From the NCBI RefSeq assembly GCF_900116895.1, contig NZ_FPCF01000001.1, positions 1,116,001-1,180,000 of the forward strand: a DNA stretch of 64,000 nucleotides, in the 5' to 3' direction. Shown here piece by piece: positions 1 through 12,100 of this stretch. The notes beneath the pieces were generated by a model that worked only from the letters and a program-made list of their open reading frames with translations, made no database searches and was not told the DNA's origin. A program made the translations under genes and the position numbers. Numbering within the stretch: the first letter of the stretch is position 1; the number at the start of each line of letters is the position of its first letter. This DNA comes from Pseudidiomarina donghaiensis (lineage in GTDB: Bacteria > Pseudomonadota > Gammaproteobacteria > Enterobacterales > Alteromonadaceae).

Positions 1-480
1 TTGGTTCATAAAACGGCAAACAGCGCGATGGGCTTAGTCTCTGTATTCGCGTTAACTGGTTTTATGGGCTACACCCTAGGCCCTATTCTTGGCATGATTA
101 GCGCTATTGGGCCAGCTGGTGACCAAATCATCATGACCGCTTTAGGCGGCACCGCGCTTATTTTCTTTGCCTTGTCAGCTTATGTATTAACCACCAAAAA
201 GGACATGTCGTTTTTGGGTGGCATGATGATGGCGTTATTTGTGGTGTTAATTGTTGCCTTCATTGCCAATATCTTCCTTAATATGCCAGCTTTACAGCTA
301 ACTCTGTCTGCTTTGTTTATTTTATTCTCAGCGGGTGCCATTTTAATGCAAACCAGCTCGATTATTCATGGCGGCGAGCGTAACTATGTATTGGCGACAG
401 TGACTTTATATGTCTCTATCTACAATATTTTTATTAGCTTAATTCAAATTCTATTGGCTTTTGCTGGTGGTGATGAATAA
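1..480 (+). CDS. yccA: YccA, Bax inhibitor-1 family inner-membrane protein (5' end cut off)
   Basis: BI-1 family multi-pass membrane protein. In E. coli YccA interacts with the FtsH protease and modulates its action on membrane substrates. The visible 159 residues match the E. coli protein from about residue 65 to the end: the KTAN region, the LGPIL segment, the YVLTTKKDMSFLGG loop and the IIHGGE...Y C-terminal stretch are all recognisable. E. coli YccA is about 219 residues, so some 60 N-terminal residues lie before the window. The TTG at base 1 is therefore a window-edge artefact and not a start. At least five hydrophobic segments are visible. In E. coli yccA sits beside tusE; here it sits beside the whole tus operon. 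Confidence in the family is high. Confidence 0.93.
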   Translation: MVHKTANSAMGLVSVFALTGFMGYTLGPILGMISAIGPAGDQIIMTALGGTALIFFALSAYVLTTKKDMSFLGGMMMALFVVLIVAFIANIFLNMPALQLTLSALFILFSAGAILMQTSSIIHGGERNYVLATVTLYVSIYNIFISLIQILLAFAGGDE

Positions 481-505
481 CAGCCAACCTATGTAAGGAA
501 TACGC

Positions 506-862
506 GTGGCGCGACTTGTTTTAGCTTTACACGCTGCTCCGGCAGCACCCGCCCCCGCACAAAACCGCAGCCTGTTAGCGTTTAAATATGCACAGGCTGC
601 GCTTGTTTCTGGGCACCAAATAGACATGGTTTTCTTTTATGCGGACGCCGTTTTGCATGCCTTTACTAGCAATGAAACTGCACTGGTTGACGACTGGGTG
701 CAGCTATCACAGCAGCATGATATTCCCTTGGTTATTTGTAATACGGTGGCTGAACAACGCTATTCAATGGCAACAGACGCGCTTATACCGCCGTTTCAAA
801 ATGGCGGACTGACCGAGTTCGCCATGGCTGCTGCGGCGGCTGATCGGGTGGTTCAGTTATGA
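506..862 (+). CDS. tusD: Sulfurtransferase TusD
   Basis: TusD is the sulfur-carrying subunit of the TusBCD heterohexamer. It accepts persulfide sulfur from TusA and passes it to TusE for the 2-thiolation of U34 in tRNAs for Lys, Glu and Gln. The 118-residue product has the DsrE fold pattern: N-terminal beta strand, a FKYAQAAL helix, and the VFFY strand. The single Cys78, in VICNT, aligns with the catalytic Cys78 of E. coli TusD. The start is GTG at 506, preceded by AAGGAA. The stop overlaps tusC by four bases (ATGA), which implies translational coupling. Confidence 0.94.
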   Translation: MARLVLALHAAPAAPAPAQNRSLLAFKYAQAALVSGHQIDMVFFYADAVLHAFTSNETALVDDWVQLSQQHDIPLVICNTVAEQRYSMATDALIPPFQNGGLTEFAMAAAAADRVVQL

Positions 863-1206
863 GTATGGCAATCATACAAACTACCGATGCAAGCTCGCCA
901 CAAGCAAAGCTTGGCCAAGACATGTTGTTAGCCCTGGCGAGTTTAGATTTAAACCCACAATTGGTGCTCAGTGGTGATGGTTTGCGCTTATGGCTACGCA
1001 GCGAAGCAAACAGCAGCGACGTTCAATCATTGCATAAACGCTATGCCATGCTTGAGCTATTTGACTGCCCTGCGCCATGGGTGAATGCCGACGAATTAGC
1101 AGCACACGGCTGGCAATCGGGCGATTTTATTGCTCACGTTGAGGTACTTGATGCTGACCGTTGGCGTGACAAAATCCACAGCCTGAGCAACACGTTGGTT
1201 TACTAA
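859..1206 (+). CDS. tusC: Sulfur relay protein TusC
   Basis: Structural subunit of the TusBCD complex, DsrE/DsrF fold, 115 residues (E. coli TusC is 119). It is identified by position between tusD and tusB, by length, and by the N-terminal pattern of a beta strand followed by a helix with an LALASLDL core. Sequence conservation is modest. The ATG overlaps the tusD stop by four bases. The stop TAA at 1204-1206 is part of the Shine-Dalgarno context of tusB. No cysteine equivalent to that of TusD is expected, since TusC is not the sulfur carrier. The nearly intact tusDCBE order is the strongest argument. Confidence 0.88.
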   Translation: MSMAIIQTTDASSPQAKLGQDMLLALASLDLNPQLVLSGDGLRLWLRSEANSSDVQSLHKRYAMLELFDCPAPWVNADELAAHGWQSGDFIAHVEVLDADRWRDKIHSLSNTLVY

Positions 1207-1215
1207 GGAATACGC

Positions 1216-1557
1216 ATGATAAATGTTGAATTAGATGCGGCACACATACCTGAGCCTCAGCCAATCGAGCAAACCAATAGCGTTTATTTAGTGCGTAATT
1301 GGCCTTCCAAAGAATGGTTGACACGGTGGCTCCATGCCGGTGTTACCTTTATCGTTAGCGAACAAGCGTTGCTTCAGCTCGTTGCAAACCCAGAACTCAT
1401 AGACACATTGCCTGTTTATCCGTATGCATTGCACTCAGAAATTGTATTAAATAACTTACAAGATCAACTTCCACCTTCGATTATCCAGTTGGGTGATGCG
1501 CGCTGGGTAGAGTTAACTATTGAAGCTGACCAATATATGGTGTGGGACAATGTTTGA
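1216..1557 (+). CDS. tusB: Sulfur relay protein TusB
   Basis: Third TusBCD subunit, DsrH-like fold. The 113 residues are longer than the 95 of E. coli because of an N-terminal extension before the SVYLVRNWPS segment. The C-terminus (ELTIEADQYMVW) matches the conserved LTxxHxQxxAW-type ending of TusB. The ATG at 1216 follows AAGGAATACGC, a 12-base segment identical to the one before tusD. The 3' end overlaps tusE by eight bases. The N-terminal extension could mean the true start is further in, but no better Shine-Dalgarno and ATG pair was seen. Confidence 0.85.
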   Translation: MINVELDAAHIPEPQPIEQTNSVYLVRNWPSKEWLTRWLHAGVTFIVSEQALLQLVANPELIDTLPVYPYALHSEIVLNNLQDQLPPSIIQLGDARWVELTIEADQYMVWDNV

Positions 1558-1879
1558 GTTCAACGGGCGCACTTACGCGACCGATAAACATGAATACTTG
1601 GCGAACTTTGATGAATGGTCGCCCGAGCTGGCGCAATATATCGCAACGCTCGAAAATATCACGCTCACGGAAGCGCACTGGGAAGTTGTTAACTTTGTAC
1701 GAGATTTCTATCAAACTTATGATACCAGCCCGGCTATGCGGGTCTTGGTAAAAGCGATCGGTAAAAGTTTGGGTGCCGACAAGGCCAATAGCATGTATTT
1801 ATATAAGCTATTTCCCAAGGGGCCGGCCAAGCAAGCAACGCGCATTGCGGGCTTACCCAAGCCCGCAAAGTGCATTTAA
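1550..1879 (+). CDS. tusE: Sulfurtransferase TusE
   Basis: TusE takes sulfur from TusBCD and delivers it to MnmA, which thiolates U34 of tRNA. With the ATG at 1550 the protein is 109 residues, the same as E. coli, and starts MFEFNGRTY. A longer reading from 1520 would add ten residues without family support. The family core HWEVVNFVRDFY and the C-terminal LFPKGPAKQATRIAGLPKP are intact. The catalytic Cys is the penultimate residue (KCI). The gene overlaps tusB by eight bases and ends 11 bases from the convergent serS. A stable hairpin overlaps its last codons. Confidence 0.97.
   Translation: MFEFNGRTYATDKHEYLANFDEWSPELAQYIATLENITLTEAHWEVVNFVRDFYQTYDTSPAMRVLVKAIGKSLGADKANSMYLYKLFPKGPAKQATRIAGLPKPAKCI
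1845..1868. terminator. Hairpin over the end of tusE, possible bidirectional terminator
   Basis: A perfect 10-bp stem (1845-1854 with 1859-1868, arm TTGCGGGCTT) closes a 4-base loop inside the last codons of tusE, between convergent tusE and serS. No T-run follows on either strand, so it is not a classical intrinsic terminator. It could block or stall convergent polymerases or protect 3' ends. The arms also encode the conserved AGLPKPAK residues, so coincidence with coding constraint is possible. Confidence 0.35.
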
Positions 1880-1890
1880 ACACGCCCTAT

Positions 1891-3560
<1,670 letters not shown>

Positions 3561-3568
<8 letters not shown>

Positions 3569-4901
3569 GGTTATCTCGTTGCCAGGGGCTTTTTTGGTTG
3601 TATTGTTGTAACCAATTTAATTTGTCCAGCAACTGCTTTTCAAGGCCTCTATCGCTGGGCTGGTACAGCTGAATGTCTTTTAATTCATACGGCACATAGC
3701 GTTCGCCGGCAACAAACGCGTGCGGGTAGTCATGGGCATAGCGATAATCTACACCATAGCCTTCGGCTTTATGCAGCTTGGTTGGCGCATTGGTTAGGTG
3801 CTTAGGCACCGGTAAATCAGGATATTCTTCGGCCAGCTGTTTGGCTTGATTAAAGGCCCGATACACAGCGTTGCTTTTCGGTGCCATGGCACAAAAGATC
3901 AACGCTTGGGCTATCGCCCGCTCGCCTTCAGCCGGACCAACGCGCGTGAAAGTGTCCCAGGCATTTAATGCTAATTGCATGGCCCGTGGGTCTGCGTTGC
4001 CTATGTCTTCTGAGGCAATTGCTAAAACACGGCGCGCAACAATTAGTGGATCGCCACCGCCATGCAAAATACGTGCGTACCAATACAGGGCTGCGTCGGG
4101 CGACGACCCACGGACTGATTTGTGGAGCGCCGATAGTAATTCATAATACGCATCGCCTTGCTTATCAAACGCCGCTTGGCGTTTGCCTACGGCTTCTTGC
4201 ACCAACTTCACATCAATGCTGTTATCAGTGGCCGCATCGGCACAAATCTCTAAAAAGTTAAGCGCCTTGCGGGCATCACCAGCGGCACTATGAATGAGAA
4301 AATCGCGTGCTTCAGGGCTTAGCGATAACTGACGCGCACCTAACCCTCGCTCTTGGTCAGTTAAAGCTTGGGTAATCACCTGGTTAACTTCATCGTCGGC
4401 CAGCAGCTGTAATCGATACACGCGCGTACGTGACAGTAACGCGTTATTTAATTCAAACGCCGGGTTTTCGGTGGTTGCCCCAACAAAAATAATGGTGCCA
4501 TCTTCAATATGCGGCAAAAATGCGTCTTGTTGGCTTTTGTTGAAGCGGTGCACTTCATCAACAAACAAAACCGTACGTTTTTGCTGCACGGATGCTCGCT
4601 GCTTCGCCGTTTCAATAGCCGCTCGAATGTCTTTCACACCAGCCGTGACGGCACTAATACGGTCAAGTTCGGCCGAACCACTTAACGCTACTAACTCGGC
4701 CAACGTAGTTTTACCGGTGCCGGGCGGGCCCCATAGAATCATGGAATGCAAAAGCCCCCGGTTTATTGCCTCATACAAGGGTTTTCCAGGGGCTAAAATG
4801 TGTTGCTGGCCAATATACTCAGACAACTGCCGTGGCCGCATTTTGGCCGCCAGTGGCCTGAAGTCTGGCGCGAACGCTAATTCGCCATTAGCGTTGGTCA
4901 T
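3561..4901 (-). CDS. rarA: Replication-associated recombination protein A (RarA/MgsA)
   Basis: AAA+ clamp-loader-like ATPase acting at stalled replication forks and linked to SSB and recombination. With the ATG at 4901 the protein is 446 residues (E. coli 447) and begins [10 protein letters not shown], close to the family N-terminus. A longer reading from 4928 would extend further into lolA. Walker A is [12 protein letters not shown], Walker [17 protein letters not shown], and arginine-rich sensor regions follow. The C-terminal tetramerisation domain includes [15 protein letters not shown]. It overlaps lolA by 14 bases and crcB by eight. Confidence 0.97.
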
Positions 4902-5526
4902 CCACATCAACTCCGTCTGGTAATTCAAACTGGAACAAAGATTCGCTGAGCGCTTGGTTTAACACCACATTCTCTAAATTAATGGTGCTAATTTGCCCTT
5001 GCCCATCGTCAAGAATAATACGCGTTATGGCTGCGTCAGCGCCGTTTTCGGCAAAAACCAGTTGCAAGCTTTGCGAGCTCTCTGCATCGGGCTTCGGCTG
5101 CAAAGCAAAACTGTTACCCTCTGCTTTTACGTCATACTGGTGCCAAGCCCCGCTCTCGCCGTCTAAGAGCAAGAGTAATGGGCTTTGCGAAACGGCATTG
5201 GTTTGATCATACACCGTAACTTGCTCTACAAATGGGTTGTAATACCACAAATTTTGGCCGTCAGCGATCATGACCGTTTCGTCCGGTGCATCGGTCTGCC
5301 AATGCAATAAATTCGGGCGCGATAACGCCATATTGCCATGTAATTGTTGCACTAATTCGCCGTTTATGTCGGTTACCTGTTGGCTAAAGTCGGCACTTAA
5401 AGTCGTGAGGTTATGCAGCCGTTTCAACAAGGCTTGACGATCCGCTTCAGTCGCGCCAACCGGCGTATTGACTAAATAAATAGTTGTGCAAGCTGCCGTG
5501 GCAGCAATGTATTTCAATAGCTTCAT
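4888..5526 (-). CDS. lolA: Outer-membrane lipoprotein carrier LolA
   Basis: Periplasmic chaperone that accepts lipoproteins from LolCDE and hands them to LolB in the outer membrane. The 212 residues start with a Sec signal peptide (basic MKLLK, hydrophobic core, probable cleavage near GAT-EA). LolA features are [12 protein letters not shown] near the mature N-terminus, the conserved [10 protein letters not shown] motif, [10 protein letters not shown], and a hydrophobic-cavity beta-barrel pattern. It lies 25 bases after ftsK in the gene order also found in E. coli (ftsK-lolA-rarA). Confidence 0.96.
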   Translation of the reverse strand: MKLLKYIAATAACTTIYLVNTPVGATEADRQALLKRLHNLTTLSADFSQQVTDINGELVQQLHGNMALSRPNLLHWQTDAPDETVMIADGQNLWYYNPFVEQVTVYDQTNAVSQSPLLLLLDGESGAWHQYDVKAEGNSFALQPKPDAESSQSLQLVFAENGADAAITRIILDDGQGQISTINLENVVLNQALSESLFQFELPDGVDVDDQR

Positions 5527-5551
5527 GATGATTTATCCATTACAACTTAGG

Positions 5552-7981
5552 TTAATCACGCGGTGCGCGCGGCGCTAAAACTTCCCGCTGACCATTATTG
5601 CCTGCACTACTAACGACACCGCTCGCTTCCATTTGTTCCACAATGCGGGCCGCGCGGTTATAACCAATTCTAAATTTGCGCTGTACACTCGACACCGAAA
5701 CACGGCGCGTTTCTGTTACAAACGCAACGGCCTCGTCATACAAGGGGTCGCTTTCTTCATCGCCTAGGTCCAGTTGCTCACCAGGCAACAAGTTGTCTTC
5801 GTCTAGGCTGCCGTTGAGTATTTCGTCCAAATAGTTAGGTTTGCCACGCTTCTTCCAATCAGCTACCACCGCGTGAACTTCGTGATCGTCCACAAAGGCA
5901 CCATGCACACGCGTTGGTACACCACTGCCTGGCGGCAAATAAAGCATGTCACCCTGCCCCAACAATTGATCGGCTCCGGGTTGGTCTAAAATAGTGCGTG
6001 AGTCAATTTTAGACTGCACTTGGAAGGCTATTCGCGTTGGAATATTCGCTTTTATTAATCCGGTAATAACGTCTACCGACGGGCGTTGTGTCGCCAAAAT
6101 TAAATGAATACCAGCGGCACGTGCTTTTTGCGCAATGCGGGCAATAAGTTCTTCAACTTTTTTACCGACAATCATCATCATGTCGGCAAATTCGTCGATA
6201 ACCACCACAATACTTGGCAGTTTTTCTAAATAAGGTGGCAACTCGTCCATCGAGTCACCTGGCTTCCAAATTGGGTCACGTAGCGGCTCGCCAGCTTCAA
6301 TGGCGTCCAATACTTTTTGGTTATAGCCTTTAAGGTTACGTACCCCAAGCGCTGACATCAGCTTGTACCGGCGCTCCATTTCACCCACGCACCAACGCAA
6401 TGCATTGGCGGCATCTTTCATGTCGGTAACGACTTCGGTAAGCAAATGCGGAATGCCTTCATACACCGAAAGCTCGAGCATTTTTGGATCGATCATAATG
6501 AGTCGAACGTCTTCCGGAGAACTCTTATAGAGCAAGCTCAAAATCATGACGTTCACGCCAACCGATTTACCTGAACCCGTGGTACCGGCCACCAACAAGT
6601 GTGGCATTTTGGCCAAGTCTACAACCACAGGCGCGCCAGAAATGCCTTTACCGAGCACCATGGTTAGTGGTGCAGGACTTTGCTGGAAAGCATCACAGGC
6701 TATCACTTCGCTAAAGAATACCGTTTCGCGGCTTTTATTAGGAAGCTCTAAGCCTACGTATGATTTACCAGGAATAACTTCCACAACACGAACTGAAATA
6801 GCGCTTAATGAACGTGCGATATCTTTATCTAAATTTGAAATTTTTGATACTTTTACGCCGGGCGCTAAATCAAGCTCAAAACGTGTAATAACAGGGCCTG
6901 GCTGTACGTTCGCCACTTTGACTTCAACGCCAAAGTCTTGCAATACAGCTTCCACGGTTTGACTAACCTGCGCCAGTTCTTCCGGAGTTAACGGGTTGCC
7001 GGTTTTGCTCGGTTTATCAAGCAACTCAATTGACGGTAGCGGGTCAACACTTAGCGGATTGCTGCTGACGTTTTCTTCAGCACTGGCTGCAGCACTCTTT
7101 ATAGTCGTGTCGTCATCATCACCTTCTGTACCAGCCGCGTCGGTATTTTTGCTAGAAGCCTTGGTCATGGCTGATTTTCGAGCTGGTTTAGGTGCAAAAC
7201 GCGCCTGCTCTTCCGGTATGTCATCAGGATCTACATCGTCATCGTCCACCGCGCTAATTGCCAGGTCGAGATCAAGCTCTGGTTCTTGACGAATTTGCGT
7301 CGCAGGTAACGTTTTCTGGCTAGGTGCTAACGCAGGCTTCTTATCTTCTTTTGCGGCTTTTGGAACGCGTTCTTTGCGCGGACGATCTTTTATCCAATGA
7401 ACCAAGCGCTGACTATTTTTAATCAGGCCTAAAGTACCGGCAATTGTTATCTCACCTAACTTATCGGCGAGCCAAATCCAAGAAATACCGGTAACTAGAG
7501 TAAGCCCCGTGCATAAAAAGGTTAGCAACAACAAGGTGGTGCCAATAACATTAAAATACGGTAATAACGATAGACTAATCACGTCGCCCACTACCCCACC
7601 GGCAGAAAACGAGTAAATATTGCTAAAGTTCAAAGAAGCTAATGCGGAAGCGCCTATCAGCGTAAGCACCAAACCTATTAGGCGCAAACCAACGGCTAAA
7701 TAGTCTAATTCAAGTAACCGATGTGGTTGGCGAAACATCACGTAACCTAGCGCTGCGAGGCCGAAAGGTAGTAAATAAGCAACAAAACCAAACGCAAACA
7801 ACAAGGCATCAGCAAACCACGCGCCAATGGCACCGGCGGCATTATGAATAGTGCCCTCGTAGCCAGTCTGGGACCAACTAGGATCGGCAGGGTTGAAACT
7901 GGCGAGCGCTAAAAACAAGAAAATCGCGAAGGCGCCGCAGAGTATTAGGCCAACCTCAAGTACGCGTTGGACACCGCTCAT
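5552..7981 (-). CDS. ftsK: DNA translocase FtsK
   Basis: Divisome-anchored DNA pump that resolves chromosome dimers with XerCD-dif. The N-terminus has four membrane helices (within about residues 10-175). A short acidic and Ala-rich linker (about 200-330) follows, then the RecA-like motor with Walker A GTTGSGKS (about 465-475) and Walker [10 protein letters not shown] (about 590-600). The C-terminal gamma winged helix ([21 protein letters not shown]) reads KOPS. The ATG at 7981 has GGAG six bases upstream; an in-frame ATG at 7993 overlaps that site and is less likely. At 809 residues it is far shorter than the 1329 of E. coli because of the short linker. Confidence 0.96.
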   Translation of the reverse strand: MSGVQRVLEVGLILCGAFAIFLFLALASFNPADPSWSQTGYEGTIHNAAGAIGAWFADALLFAFGFVAYLLPFGLAALGYVMFRQPHRLLELDYLAVGLRLIGLVLTLIGASALASLNFSNIYSFSAGGVVGDVISLSLLPYFNVIGTTLLLLTFLCTGLTLVTGISWIWLADKLGEITIAGTLGLIKNSQRLVHWIKDRPRKERVPKAAKEDKKPALAPSQKTLPATQIRQEPELDLDLAISAVDDDDVDPDDIPEEQARFAPKPARKSAMTKASSKNTDAAGTEGDDDDTTIKSAAASAEENVSSNPLSVDPLPSIELLDKPSKTGNPLTPEELAQVSQTVEAVLQDFGVEVKVANVQPGPVITRFELDLAPGVKVSKISNLDKDIARSLSAISVRVVEVIPGKSYVGLELPNKSRETVFFSEVIACDAFQQSPAPLTMVLGKGISGAPVVVDLAKMPHLLVAGTTGSGKSVGVNVMILSLLYKSSPEDVRLIMIDPKMLELSVYEGIPHLLTEVVTDMKDAANALRWCVGEMERRYKLMSALGVRNLKGYNQKVLDAIEAGEPLRDPIWKPGDSMDELPPYLEKLPSIVVVIDEFADMMMIVGKKVEELIARIAQKARAAGIHLILATQRPSVDVITGLIKANIPTRIAFQVQSKIDSRTILDQPGADQLLGQGDMLYLPPGSGVPTRVHGAFVDDHEVHAVVADWKKRGKPNYLDEILNGSLDEDNLLPGEQLDLGDEESDPLYDEAVAFVTETRRVSVSSVQRKFRIGYNRAARIVEQMEASGVVSSAGNNGQREVLAPRAPRD

Positions 7982-8107
7982 GCATTGCTCCATTGACGTT
8001 GATGATGTGCCATGGTTGTTTTATTCCCTTTTGTCGTTCTTATGTTCTATTTTTAGTTATTGTAGCGCGCTTGCATGGCTTATTCAGCTATTTATACCAT
8101 GCTTTTC

Positions 8108-8599
8108 TTAACCTTTAATCAATACTTTATTGTCGTCCTTAATTTCTTCCATCACCACATAGGTGCGTGACTCATTAACGCCCGGCATGGTTAAGATAGT
8201 TTCGCCTAACAACTTGCGATACGAGGGCATATCTGGCACACGGGCCTTGATAAGAAAGTCAAAATCACCGGCCACCAAATGGCACTCAAGAATTTCAGGG
8301 GTTTCACGCACGGCATCACTAAACTCGGCAAAGGCGTCGGGCGATGTGCGCGTTAGCGTGATCTCAACGAAAACCATTAAGTTCGCCCCCAATTTAGCGG
8401 GGTTAATTCGAGCGTGGTAGCCATCAAGTACACCTTCCCGCTCAAGCTTACGCACCCTTTCATTACATGCCGTTGGGCTCAATCCCACACGTTGTGCGAG
8501 GTTAACGTTACTTATACGGCCATCGTCTTGCAAAATTCGTAAGATTTTTCGGTCAAGGCGGTCAATAGTTATTTCCACCGGTTCTTCAGGCTCAAACAT
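8108..8599 (-). CDS. lrp: Leucine-responsive regulatory protein Lrp
   Basis: Global transcription regulator of amino-acid metabolism, DNA-binding octamer/hexadecamer. The 163 residues contain the AsnC-type helix-turn-helix (about 18-65, LDRKILRILQDDGR and GLSPTACNERVRKLEREG) and the C-terminal RAM ligand-binding domain (FVEITL, ECHLVAGDFDFLIK). This matches E. coli Lrp (164 residues) closely. It is transcribed divergently from ald. Lrp and AsnC-type regulators commonly control alanine dehydrogenase genes, so the shared 169-base region is a plausible Lrp target. It precedes ftsK, as in E. coli. Confidence 0.96.
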   Translation of the reverse strand: MFEPEEPVEITIDRLDRKILRILQDDGRISNVNLAQRVGLSPTACNERVRKLEREGVLDGYHARINPAKLGANLMVFVEITLTRTSPDAFAEFSDAVRETPEILECHLVAGDFDFLIKARVPDMPSYRKLLGETILTMPGVNESRTYVVMEEIKDDNKVLIKG

Positions 8600-8768
8600 G
8601 TGTTTTCTCTGTTTTGCTATTCATAAACCTATTTATACGCTAAAAAAAGGCTAAAAAAAAGCACGAAACACACCATGGTTATAATCTATAATGCCGCCGT
8701 TTATTTCAGACAAGGAATGCATACCAGTCATTCCCTAACGACAAATACAGAATTGGAGAAGCACAACC
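8600..8768. promoter_or_regulatory. lrp-ald divergent control region
   Basis: Two overlapping-phase TATAAT hexamers lie at 8680-8685 and 8687-8692 on the plus strand, facing ald. No good -35 box sits 16-18 bases upstream of either, which suggests activator-dependent transcription. A 6-bp inverted repeat, GGAATG (8714-8719) and CATTCC (8729-8734), lies in the untranslated leader and could be an operator half-site pair or a small hairpin. The ald Shine-Dalgarno is TTGGAGAAG just before 8769. Control by Lrp is inferred from gene adjacency; no Lrp site was scored. Confidence 0.5.
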
Positions 8769-9896
8769 ATGCTGATTGGTGTACCTAAAGAAATCAAAAA
8801 CCATGAGTACCGCATTGGTCTTACCCCTGCCGCAGTGCGTGAATATGTCGCACATGGTCATCAGGTAATGGTTGAACAAAATGGTGGCTTAGCCATTGGC
8901 TTCACCAATGAAGATTACGAGCAAGCAGGCGCAACCATTATTGCTGACGCCAAAGAAATCTTCGCTAAAGCAGAAATGATCATCAAAGTAAAAGAGCCTC
9001 AGCCACACGAGTGCGAGCAGCTACGTGAAGGTCAAATTCTTTATACGTATTTACACCTAGCCCCAGACCCAGTGCAAACCGAGTTGTTAGCGAAAGCTGG
9101 TGTTACCGCGATTGCCTACGAAACAGTCACTGATCGTAACGGTGGTTTACCATTGTTGGCGCCAATGAGCGAAGTTGCTGGCCGTATGTCTATTCAAGCC
9201 GGTGCGCACCATTTAGAAAAAGCTAACGGTGGTAGCGGGACATTGTTAGGCGGCGTACCTGGCGTTGCACCAGCTAAAGTATTGGTTATCGGTGGCGGTG
9301 TTGTGGGTACTCAAGCAGCAAAAATGGCTGTTGGCATGGGCGCTGACGTGACTATCCTAGACCGTTCTTTACCGCGCTTGCGTCAACTCGATGATATTTT
9401 TGCGGGCCGTGTAAAAACTATCTACTCAACTGTCGACGCCATTGATGTGTTCTCACGCGAAGCTGATTTAGTGATTGGCGCGGTACTTATTCCAGGTGCA
9501 GCAGCGCCGAAATTGCTCACTCGTGAACATTTACAAAACATGAAGCCAGGTTCAGTGGTTGTTGACGTTGCCATTGACCAAGGTGGCTGCTTCGAAACCT
9601 CGAAGGCGACCACCCATCAAGACCCAACCTATGTGGTTGAAGACGTTATTCACTATTGTGTTGCGAACATGCCTGGTGGTGTTGCGCGCACCTCAACGAT
9701 TGCACTGAACAACGCCACCCTGCCATTTGGTTTGGCGCTAGCAAACAAAGGCTTAAAAGCCATGGCTGACGATCCACACCTACTGAATGGCTTGAACATG
9801 CACAAAGGTAAAATTACCTACAAAGCAGTTCATGACGACTTAGGCGCGCAGTTAGGCCTTGAATATTTAGACCCTAGCGAAGCCGTTAAAGCGTAA
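8769..9896 (+). CDS. ald: Alanine dehydrogenase
   Basis: NAD-dependent reversible deamination of L-alanine to pyruvate and ammonia, linking peptide catabolism to central carbon. The 375 residues contain the expected pyruvate-binding and catalytic positions Arg15, Lys75 (in KVKEPQ) and His96 (in YTYLHLAPD), and a Rossmann motif VIGGGVVG near residue 175. The C-terminal [19 protein letters not shown] motif is typical. The gene stands alone behind its own promoter and is followed by a hairpin terminator. In E. coli nothing lies between trxB and lrp at this place, so ald is an addition to a conserved neighbourhood. Confidence 0.97.
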   Translation: MLIGVPKEIKNHEYRIGLTPAAVREYVAHGHQVMVEQNGGLAIGFTNEDYEQAGATIIADAKEIFAKAEMIIKVKEPQPHECEQLREGQILYTYLHLAPDPVQTELLAKAGVTAIAYETVTDRNGGLPLLAPMSEVAGRMSIQAGAHHLEKANGGSGTLLGGVPGVAPAKVLVIGGGVVGTQAAKMAVGMGADVTILDRSLPRLRQLDDIFAGRVKTIYSTVDAIDVFSREADLVIGAVLIPGAAAPKLLTREHLQNMKPGSVVVDVAIDQGGCFETSKATTHQDPTYVVEDVIHYCVANMPGGVARTSTIALNNATLPFGLALANKGLKAMADDPHLLNGLNMHKGKITYKAVHDDLGAQLGLEYLDPSEAVKA

Positions 9897-9948
9897 TCGC
9901 GCTTATACCTCGCTTGCAGTCCAACTAGACTGGTAGGCAAGCTTGACA

Positions 9949-9978
9949 AGACCCGCGTCGGATTTCCTGCGCGGGTCT
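9949..9978 (+). terminator. Hairpin terminator after ald
   Basis: A perfect 9-bp stem AGACCCGCG (9949-9957) with CGCGGGTCT (9970-9978) and a 12-base loop, followed by the moderately T-rich CTTGTTTC. It lies 52 bases after the ald stop. A second weaker hairpin, GCTTGCAGTC with GACT..GCAAGC (9912-9942), lies directly upstream. Together they probably separate ald from trxB. Confidence 0.65.
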
Positions 9979-10036
9979 CTTGTTTCAGAGGCTTGGAATC
10001 CCTACAATCGACCCCATGCTAGTAATAACAAATTAA

Positions 10037-11017
<981 letters not shown>

Positions 11018-11052
11018 ACGTCAATTTAGCCACGTTTTAACAGGAGGAACTG

Positions 11053-11781
11053 GTGTTTCAGCTAAGTACTGCCACACATCAGTTCCCTTCTGTTCAGCTA
11101 GCCCTTAACGAACCGAATGGCTTGTTGGCTTTTGGTGGCGACTTAAGCGTCGCTCGCCTTATTGCCGCATACGAACATGGCATTTTCCCTTGGTATGCCG
11201 AACACGATCCTATTTTGTGGTGGAGCCCAAATCCACGCACCATCATAACCCCACAAAGCTTACATGTGAGTCGCTCGATGCGGCGCCTACTGCGTAAAAA
11301 CAACGTTGAAGTGACGCTGAATCATGCATTTAGCGATGTCATACATGCCTGTGCAGACGTACACGAAGCGGCCGGTCGTGGCGTATGGATTCATCCAGAA
11401 ATGAATTCCGCATATTCACAGTTGCATGCGCACGGCCGAGCGCATTCTGTTGAGGTTTGGCAAGAAAGTAAACTAGTCGGCGGTTTGTACGGCGTTAGTG
11501 TGGGTGATGTGTTTTGCGCAGAAAGCATGTTTCATCAGGTATCCAACGCTAGCAAAATCGCTCTGATCACGTTCGCCCAGCATTTTTTCGCTGCTGGAGG
11601 CCAATGCATTGACGTACAAATGAGTAATTCCCACACCGAAACTTTAGGAGCTCACAACGTAGCTCGCGAGCACTATATGCGCTTTTTGAAACCGTCGTCT
11701 TCCGCGTTTTGTTCAGAATTTTGGACAGTTCGCTCGTTAAAAGCCCCGATTAAAGAATGTATCAGTGGCATTTGTCGGTAA
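11053..11781 (+). CDS. aat: Leucyl/phenylalanyl-tRNA--protein transferase
   Basis: Adds Leu or Phe from charged tRNA to proteins with N-terminal Arg or Lys, creating N-degrons that ClpS delivers to ClpAP. It is 242 residues. Conserved family stretches are NGLLAFGGDLS, AYEHGIFPWY, WWSPNPR, GRGVWIHPEM, HSVEVW, LVGGLYGVSVG and FCAESMFH. The start is GTG at 11053 behind a perfect AGGAGG six bases upstream (11042-11047). The clpA and clpS partners lie about 300 bases downstream on the other strand, so the whole N-end rule pathway except clpP is here. Confidence 0.97.
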   Translation: MFQLSTATHQFPSVQLALNEPNGLLAFGGDLSVARLIAAYEHGIFPWYAEHDPILWWSPNPRTIITPQSLHVSRSMRRLLRKNNVEVTLNHAFSDVIHACADVHEAAGRGVWIHPEMNSAYSQLHAHGRAHSVEVWQESKLVGGLYGVSVGDVFCAESMFHQVSNASKIALITFAQHFFAAGGQCIDVQMSNSHTETLGAHNVAREHYMRFLKPSSSAFCSEFWTVRSLKAPIKECISGICR

Positions 11782-11838
11782 AAACCGCTAAAATTCTGGC
11801 CACTTTTCGTAGCATCACATGAATTATCGAGGATTTGA

Positions 11839-12057
<219 letters not shown>

Positions 12058-12073
12058 TACGTGTTCGCTTGCA

Positions 12074-12100
12074 GTTCAACAGCCTAGTCGGCTGTTGAAC
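12074..12100. terminator. infA/clpA convergent hairpin
   Basis: A perfect 11-bp stem GTTCAACAGCC (12074-12084) with GGCTGTTGAAC (12090-12100) and a 5-base loop, placed between convergent infA and clpA and covering the clpA stop codon. There is no long T-run on either side. The position makes a two-way terminator or 3'-end stabiliser likely. Confidence 0.5.

Noticed and set aside
1-480. TTG at base 1 as the true yccA start
   Set aside because: Alignment with E. coli YccA shows about 60 residues missing at the window edge.
8073-8102. Hairpin GCATGG/CCATGC between lrp and ftsK as a terminator
   Set aside because: Only 6 bp with an 18-base loop and no T-run on the minus strand; too weak to call.
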